From JBNJDW01 sp051745265 (GTDB lineage Bacteria; Pseudomonadota; Alphaproteobacteria; Micavibrionales; CSBR16-224), in contig JBNJDW010000053.1 in assembly GCA_051745265.1 (NCBI GenBank), forward strand, positions 1 through 10,450: DNA of 10,450 nucleotides, read 5' to 3'. The notes under the pieces were generated by a model. It made no database searches. It was not told the DNA's origin and worked only from the letters and a program-made list of their open reading frames with translations. The first letter of the stretch is position 1, and each line of letters begins with the position of its first letter. Below, one piece after another: positions 6,501-10,450 of this stretch. Made by a program: the position numbers and the translations under genes.

Positions 6501-9440
6501 TTTACGCCGGAAAAACCGGGCACTTATAAAGTTACCGCCAAAATCAAGGATACGGAAGGCAACACCCATAACACTGATATTACCCTTTGGGTGGCGGGTA
6601 AAGGCTATGTCAACTGGCATACACCGAATGATAATGCGCTGCAGATTGTGCCGGAGGAAACGGACTATAATATCGGTGACACGGCACGCTATCTCATCAA
6701 AAATCCTTATCCCGGCGCGCAGGCTCTGATCTCTATCGAACGTTACGGCGTCCTCAAAAGCTGGGTCGAAACACTGGAGGGCAGCACCCCCGTCATAGAA
6801 TTTGAAGTTGAAAAAGATTTCATGCCCGGTGTTTATTTATCCGTAGTGGTCACGTCACCCAGGGTAGAGGCACCACCGCCAAAAATGGGCCAGATTGATC
6901 TGGGTAAACCGGCTTTTAAAATCGGCTATGTCAAAATACCGGTCAAAGACCCTTATAAACAAATGGATGTCACCATTAAAACCAACAAAGACGTTTATAA
7001 ACCGGGTGAAATGGTCACCGCAAAACTTCATGCTGAACCCAGACATAAAGACAAACAGGAAGACATTGAAATCGCCGTTGTCGTTCTGGATGAAGCCGTG
7101 CTGGACCTGATACAGGGCGGTAAGACTTATTTTGACCCTTATGAAGGTTTTCACAATCTTGATCGTCTGGATTTAAAAAACTACAGCCTGCTGACCCGCC
7201 TGATCGGCCGACAAAAATTCGAGAAAAAGGGCGCTAATGCCGGTGGTGATGGCGGCAGCAATATAAGCATGCGGTCCTTGTTTAAATATGTCAGCTACTG
7301 GAACCCGTCAATAAAACCCGATGAAAACGGTAACGCGACAATAGACTTCGAAGTGCCTGACAATCTAACCGGTTGGCGCGTATTGGCCATGGCTGTGACC
7401 CCCAGTGACCGCATGGGTCTGGGCGATACAAATTTCAAGGTCAACCTGCCCACCGAAATCCGCCCGGTTATGCCCAATCAGGTCACAGAAGGCGACAGTT
7501 TCAAAGCTGGCTTTAGCGTTATGAACCGGACTGATCGCGCCCGGGACATTGAAGTCACCCTGACCGCCGAAGGTACAATCGAAGACACAAAGTCGTCTTT
7601 AACACGCCGCCTTAAGCTGGCCCCCTATAAACGGGAAACCGTATTTATGCCCATACAAACGGCCAAGGTTGAAACAGAACGAGACATCGAAACAGGTCAG
7701 ATCAAATTCACCGCAACGGCCAAAGACGAACAGGATGGCGATATGCTGGCCCATAATCTGCCCGTTCATAAACGCCGGTCACTGGAAACTGCGGCCAATC
7801 ATGGCACCACCACGCACGATCAGGTTACCGAGGCGCTTAAAATACCGGAAAAAATTCATAAAGATGTCGGCACGGTTTCAGTTGTGCTGTCACCCTCGGT
7901 GATTGGCAATATTGAAGGGGCTTTTCAATATATCCGTCATTATCCCTATCTCAGCTGGGAAATCAAATTATCCAAAGCTGTGATGGCATCGCATTATCAG
8001 CAATTAAAACCCTATCTGTCCGAAGACCTGTCATGGCCTTCTGCCGAAACCCTGCCACAGAAAACGCTTAATCAGGCATCAGATTATCAGGCCCCCAATG
8101 GCGGGATGACCTATTTCAAGGCGCAGGATAAATATGTCAGCCCATATCTCAGCGCGTATACAGCGCTTGGCTTTAACTGGCTTCGGGACAGTGGACAGAC
8201 GATCCCCGATACAGTCGAAGACGACCTTCACGGCTATCTTGAAAATTTATTGAAAAAAGATGCCGTGCCGACCTTCTATTCCCGGGGTATGACCTCTACG
8301 GTGCGGGCGGTTGCGCTGGCGGCACTGGCCCCGCATGGTAAAATTGATGCCAGCGATCTGGAACGGTATCAGGACCATGTCAAAGATATGAGCCTGTTTG
8401 GCAAGGCACATTTCCTGATGGCTGCGCAGAGTGTAGAAAATGGCGAGAAACATGCCCGCAGCACGGTTGAAATGATCCTTGCCCATGCCACACAATCGGG
8501 CGGCAAATTTTCTTTTAATACAGAGCTTGATGACAGTTACAGCCGTATCCTGTCGACACCGCTTCGGGCCAATTGTGCGATTTTAAGCGCCCTTACCGAT
8601 TACGAACAAATGCCCGGCGGCGCGGAAATGGTCGCCGATATTCCCTTCAAACTGGTTCGGACAATCACCCAGACCCGTGGCAACCGTGACCATTGGGAAA
8701 ACACGCAGGAAAATATGTTCTGCATGAACGGACTGATCAATTATGCCCGGCAATATGAACAAGAGACGCCGAATATGAAAGCCTCTGTTGCCATTGATCA
8801 AACTGAGATAGGTGAAACTGATTTCACCACACAACGTGATGAAGCTGTCACGCTTGAGCGTCCGTTGACCGCCGAAGATATCGGCCAGAAACGTCAGGTA
8901 AAAATCAATCGTGACGGTACGGGCCGCCTGTATTATGCGACCCGGCTCAGCTATGCCCCGCTTGATGATCAGGCGATCCGTCTGAATGCGGGCATTGATA
9001 TCCGCCGCGAATACAGTGTCCAGCGAAAAGATGAATGGGTGCTGCTTGATACCCCGGCCGAGATCAAACGCGGCGAGCTGGTACGGGTTGATCTTTATGT
9101 CTCCCTGCCGACAGCCCGTAATTTTGTCGTGATTGATGACCCCGTTCCGGGCGGGCTGGAACCGGTAAACCGTGATCTTGCCAATACATCCATGGTTGAT
9201 GCCGATCAGGGCAAGTTCAAAGCCGGCGGCGGATCCTGGTGGTTCCAGTTTGATGACTGGCGGCACTATAATGTCTCACGCTGGAGCTTCCATCATCGTG
9301 AACTGCGCCATAATGCTGTGCGGTTCTATTCGGATTACCTGCCCGCCGGAAACTATCATTTATCTTATACCGCGCAGGCCATTGATATTAGCTTTTTTAA
9401 GTCCGTCGTAAGCCATATCATTGAAACCTCCATCGCCTAG
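3537..9440 (+). CDS. Secreted alpha-2-macroglobulin family protein without thioester; C-terminus replaced at a junction
   Basis: Periplasmic giant of the bacterial alpha-2-macroglobulin family, which is thought to trap invading proteases. A signal peptide spans residues 1-26, cleaved after SLA, with no lipobox. Tandem macroglobulin (MG) domains follow, with the MG signature VYRTGDTIQYKFYVRD near 680 and TNKDVYKPGE at 1150. A Gly-rich linker (1232-1241) precedes the core WNPSIKPDENG...DNLTGWRVLAMAV at 1255-1290. The thioester domain starts near 1465, but the expected YPYGCxEQ reads Y1469-P-Y-L-S1473-W-E-I1476: both bond-forming residues are gone, so covalent trapping is impossible. The C-terminal receptor-like domain keeps DDPVPGGLEPVN. 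Native sequence ends at about Ile1949 (YTAQAI); the last 18 residues come from antisense reading of the adjoining BMP gene, and the usual PGxFxxPPAxAExMY tail is missing. ATG 3537 is chosen for its signal peptide and a weak GGA 7 bases upstream. The frame is open back to 3021, but that part is antisense to the DHH gene. In relatives, pbpC usually follows; any such gene would lie beyond the break. Confidence 0.9.
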   Translation: MKYSSKCLIIFIFIFCLLRENPESLAQYDSAAFNENNRPLKITRITPSGKDVPAGRQIVFQFNRPVVPIGRMERTADEIPVNITPDPECQWRWMNTSALACQLGQENTLKKATHYNIVMKPGLTTEDGANLKEAVHHDFITVRPRVSYTRFENWHSPGTPVIRVIFNQSVSKSSVAEHLFFSYEDESGEQKELRNITIEADPDDKTPPRYIAVPGENYTLDFGESDPVKSDDDPRNLNGEEARRIWLVTPQTELPLDTSVDLKVEPGLISAHGDQSGIRKRTVVNFHTYPEFEFLGVSCTANDKQGFRVTGESDSEDQKCNPLRPVNLVFSAPVLASEIKDHIQVTPALDRGREDFDPWANRRDQSRLSYPHQQGRLYSVWLPPVLQAAESYHIRTPSATLSLKERVKSVFADVKGADLKDEFGRPLKAPIDIRFLTDHRPPNFELPYKTAVLEKQTDSDVPLYVNNLFASTFEHRTLTKAGQKTDQSALIDDIGLVTDIQYAVPMGIRDMLEGQSGAVYGTLSTAPEVLKGTYNHKLLAIVSPYQLHVKIGHYNTLVWVTDLKTGLPVKGARVEIYRDALEKLSAEVNTLDSSQTDNSGLAMLKGTQELDPDLSTFGWCNNSHNCPHLFVRIDKDDEMALLPLNNRFKINSYRASNNTVYTGQKKRYGHIDSWGMTAQGVYRTGDTIQYKFYVRDQDNKAYTPAPKGPYKLEIIDPTGKTVDEIEDLTLSEFGSYSGEYKLSNNAPVGWYRFKLHGEFADRSWQPIRVLVSDFTPASFKVTNRLNGDLFHPGDRVEVSSLAQLHSGGAYRDAETRITARLKKSVFSSDHPIASGFHFDSYKRQRTKTVFQETAMVNDQGEALQSFRLSKQPIVYGRLNVETAVRDDRGKYIAARSSADYISVDRLVGLKKTKWLYNAGEPADIKYLVVDTKGAPTPGTEVDLDITYLDTKAAKVKGAGNTYVTKFTDEWVDVDSCTGSPAETPETCSFTPEKPGTYKVTAKIKDTEGNTHNTDITLWVAGKGYVNWHTPNDNALQIVPEETDYNIGDTARYLIKNPYPGAQALISIERYGVLKSWVETLEGSTPVIEFEVEKDFMPGVYLSVVVTSPRVEAPPPKMGQIDLGKPAFKIGYVKIPVKDPYKQMDVTIKTNKDVYKPGEMVTAKLHAEPRHKDKQEDIEIAVVVLDEAVLDLIQGGKTYFDPYEGFHNLDRLDLKNYSLLTRLIGRQKFEKKGANAGGDGGSNISMRSLFKYVSYWNPSIKPDENGNATIDFEVPDNLTGWRVLAMAVTPSDRMGLGDTNFKVNLPTEIRPVMPNQVTEGDSFKAGFSVMNRTDRARDIEVTLTAEGTIEDTKSSLTRRLKLAPYKRETVFMPIQTAKVETERDIETGQIKFTATAKDEQDGDMLAHNLPVHKRRSLETAANHGTTTHDQVTEALKIPEKIHKDVGTVSVVLSPSVIGNIEGAFQYIRHYPYLSWEIKLSKAVMASHYQQLKPYLSEDLSWPSAETLPQKTLNQASDYQAPNGGMTYFKAQDKYVSPYLSAYTALGFNWLRDSGQTIPDTVEDDLHGYLENLLKKDAVPTFYSRGMTSTVRAVALAALAPHGKIDASDLERYQDHVKDMSLFGKAHFLMAAQSVENGEKHARSTVEMILAHATQSGGKFSFNTELDDSYSRILSTPLRANCAILSALTDYEQMPGGAEMVADIPFKLVRTITQTRGNRDHWENTQENMFCMNGLINYARQYEQETPNMKASVAIDQTEIGETDFTTQRDEAVTLERPLTAEDIGQKRQVKINRDGTGRLYYATRLSYAPLDDQAIRLNAGIDIRREYSVQRKDEWVLLDTPAEIKRGELVRVDLYVSLPTARNFVVIDDPVPGGLEPVNRDLANTSMVDADQGKFKAGGGSWWFQFDDWRHYNVSRWSFHHRELRHNAVRFYSDYLPAGNYHLSYTAQAIDISFFKSVVSHIIETSIA

Positions 9441-9587
9441 TTTTCCTTCTGATAATACAAGTCCAATTTTATATTTAGGTCTCTTTTCTCCTACGAACAA
9501 TTTGTGAAAGAAATTCCCTATTCCTGCTCTTGATTCAATAGAAATAAGCATAAATATACTTAAAACTATATAAATTGTTTTCTTCAT
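9360..9587 (-). CDS. BMP/PnrA-type nucleoside-binding protein, N-terminal 66 residues only
   Basis: N-terminus of a basic-membrane-protein family periplasmic-fold receptor, which binds purine nucleosides for an ABC importer. A signal peptide (MKKTIYIVLSIFMLI, ending near SRA) is followed by the first strand KYKIGLVLSEG at 38-48 and the ligand-binding DGGFNDMAYDGLKKA at 52-66; the common form is DxSFNDxAYxGL. Family members are about 330-370 residues, so roughly 80 percent is missing past the junction; the remaining ten codons to TAA 9360-9362 are antisense macroglobulin sequence. The start is ATG 9587, seven bases after GGTGAG in a long AAGGAAGGTGAG binding site; a GTG at 9599 lies inside that site and is less likely. 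Gram-positive and spirochaete members are usually lipoproteins, but no lipobox Cys is present, which suggests a freely exported protein. The upstream 5'-nucleotidase fits a nucleoside-salvage locus. Confidence 0.72.
   Translation of the reverse strand: MKKTIYIVLSIFMLISIESRAGIGNFFHKLFVGEKRPKYKIGLVLSEGKLGDGGFNDMAYDGLKKANINGLRGIR
9378..9395. other. Junction between two DNA segments of different origin
   Basis: Left of this point the plus strand codes for the macroglobulin C-terminal domain at moderate GC. Right of it the minus strand codes for a BMP-family protein at very low GC. Both proteins lose family-typical sequence here: the macroglobulin after YTAQAI, the BMP protein after YDGLKKA. The 12 bases ATTGATATTAGC (9381-9392) cannot be assigned confidently to either side and may include microhomology. 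An assembly chimera or a recombination event would both look like this. Confidence 0.75.
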
Positions 9588-9594
9588 ATAATTT

Positions 9595-9606
9595 CTCACC
9601 TTCCTT
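9595..9606 (-). promoter_or_regulatory. Ribosome binding site of the BMP gene
   Basis: On the minus strand AAGGAAGGTGAG ends seven bases before ATG 9587. It is a strong double Shine-Dalgarno match, unlike the weak or absent sites in front of rlmN and the macroglobulin gene, and is in keeping with a low-GC Gram-positive-like source for this side. Confidence 0.65.
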
Positions 9607-9646
9607 TTTCATTTGATTACTATAAATTTAAATTTTAATTATATAT

Positions 9647-9676
9647 ATCCCGCACTTTAATATTAAAGTGCGGGAT
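9647..9676 (-). terminator. Perfect 15-bp palindrome, terminator of the 5'-nucleotidase gene
   Basis: The palindrome is exact over 30 bases, centred at 9661/9662, with GC-rich outer arms (CCCGCAC at 9649-9655, GTGCGGG at 9668-9674). It begins 4 bases after the nucleotidase stop on the minus strand. What follows on that strand is AT-rich (ATATATAATTAAAATTT) rather than a clean T-run, so efficiency is uncertain. It separates the nucleotidase from the BMP gene, whose own promoter would have to lie in 9607-9646, where I see only weak -10-like sequences. Confidence 0.7.
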
Positions 9677-9680
9677 TATT

Positions 9681-10450
9681 TTATGCAATAAATTTATCTA
9701 ATATTAAAAAAGTGATCCCATCAGAAATATCAATAATCCTATCATCTACTTCTGCTCCTTTAGTTCCATTTTCTTTCATCCATTCAATTAAAATTTCATC
9801 TAATCCACCATATTCAGTAAGAATTTTTAAGCCCTTTGGATAATTATCTCCACCAGCCGCTAAAAAATCATTTGTAGCAAAAGTATAAGTTTTATTTTCA
9901 TCTATTAATTTACCGTTAATAAACACCTGAGTTACTCGATTCCCCGCTTCTTGAGAAGAATCAAATTTTAATTCCATCCCTGCTATATGTGGAAATGAAC
10001 CAGCTTGCTTTGGATAATTAGATAAACTGTTCTCTAATATCCCTAAGATTTCTTTACCGGTAATTTCTTGTTTAACTACGTAATTACCAAATGGTAATAC
10101 TGTAATTATATCACCTAAAGTAACTTTCCCAGGATCTATCGAAGCTCTTATTCCTCCTCCATTGGTAATAGCAAAGTCAGCATTTGTTTCTTCAATCATA
10201 GCTTTTGTAATTAAATTACCTAGATTTGTTTGACCTGTTCTCACAAATTCTCTTTCACCATTTAATTTTATGTCTGAGGTAGCTACAACTTCTCCTGTAA
10301 TCGATTTATTTATTTTTTCAATATCAGCAATGGCGTTTAGAACATCAATATCTTCTTCTGTTGATTCTGCCGCCTTTTTTGTAAATAACTCCGCCGTTTT
10401 AGAGATTATTCTTTTATCTTTTATATCAAATCTTACAATCCCTAAATTTT
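9681..10450 (-). CDS. 5'-nucleotidase (UshA/metallophosphatase family), C-terminal 255 residues; 5' end outside window
   Basis: Secreted enzyme that removes phosphate from nucleotides (relatives also act on UDP-sugars or cyclic nucleotides). The minus frame is open from the right edge to TAA at 9681-9683. The first visible residues (LGIVRFDI) are the end of the N-terminal metallophosphatase domain. The 5'-nucleotidase C-terminal domain follows, with the conserved RTGQTNLGNLIT (70-81 of the visible part), NGGGIRASIDPG (96-107), VLPFGN and the substrate-binding TNDFLAAGGDNY (192-203). The catalytic metal-binding residues lie outside the window. The GTG at 10244 is an internal Val before the conserved RTxQTNLGN motif and not a start, since coding continues unbroken upstream. 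No surface anchor is seen at the C-terminus, which ends about 20 residues after the usual end of the domain. It lies upstream of the BMP gene on the same strand. Confidence 0.9.
   Translation of the reverse strand, partial: NLGIVRFDIKDKRIISKTAELFTKKAAESTEEDIDVLNAIADIEKINKSITGEVVATSDIKLNGEREFVRTGQTNLGNLITKAMIEETNADFAITNGGGIRASIDPGKVTLGDIITVLPFGNYVVKQEITGKEILGILENSLSNYPKQAGSFPHIAGMELKFDSSQEAGNRVTQVFINGKLIDENKTYTFATNDFLAAGGDNYPKGLKILTEYGGLDEILIEWMKENGTKGAEVDDRIIDISDGITFLILDKFIA

Noticed and set aside
8583..9266. 227-codon minus-strand frame inside the macroglobulin gene
   Set aside because: It is antisense to a conserved part of the C-terminal domain, has no binding site, and its translation is not family-like.
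10242..10244. GTG as the start of the 5'-nucleotidase
   Set aside because: Coding continues in frame to the window edge, with the end of the metallophosphatase domain recognisable upstream, and this Val lies directly before the conserved RTxQTNLGN motif.
1..10450. tRNA or rRNA genes, CRISPR arrays, riboswitches
   Set aside because: Gaps between genes were read on both strands. No cloverleaf, rRNA segment, spaced direct repeats or recognisable riboswitch core was seen.

Overview
The window looks like two unrelated pieces of DNA joined near position 9,380-9,395. Positions 1 to about 9,385 read as a moderate-GC alphaproteobacterium. The basis is RlmN, whose C-terminal catalytic-Cys motif (RGDDILAACGQLKS) has the wording usual in that class, together with a very large alpha-2-macroglobulin and a bacterial type III polyketide synthase. 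Positions from about 9,395 to 10,450 are far more AT-rich. By hand count, the 60-base block starting at 9781 has 17 G+C, against 36 in the block starting at 5941. This part uses AGA/TTA/AAA-type codons and encodes a nucleoside-salvage pair of the kind seen in low-GC anaerobes (Firmicutes- or Fusobacteria-like; phylum not settled).

Layout, left part. A type III polyketide synthase on the minus strand runs off the left edge (1-600). The stretch 601-1040 holds no intact gene. It contains the first 42 codons of an IS6-family transposase (plus strand) abutting the 5' end of a secreted-protein gene (minus strand), and both are broken at the same point near 828. A promoter (1004-1031) then drives rlmN (1041-2174), probably as a leaderless mRNA. 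rlmN converges on an AT-rich DHH-family phosphoesterase gene (2191-3177, minus). The stretch 3178-3536 holds two inverted repeats and a doubtful 67-residue minus-strand ORF. After it comes a 1,967-codon secreted alpha-2-macroglobulin (3537-9440) whose thioester motif has been lost: the expected G-C-x-E-Q reads L-S-W-E-I.

Layout, right part. The alpha-2-macroglobulin loses its last few dozen family-typical residues at the junction. From the other side, a minus-strand BMP/PnrA-type nucleoside-binding protein gene (start 9587) is cut after about 66 codons at the same place. Upstream of it, behind a perfect 15-bp palindromic terminator, lies the C-terminal part of a secreted 5'-nucleotidase (9681 to the right edge). 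On that genome the two would work together: the nucleotidase frees nucleosides outside the cell and the BMP protein hands them to an ABC importer.

I did not find a new multi-gene system. The points most worth a second look are the two-genome junction, the thioester-less alpha-2-macroglobulin, and the IS6-associated deletion scar before rlmN.
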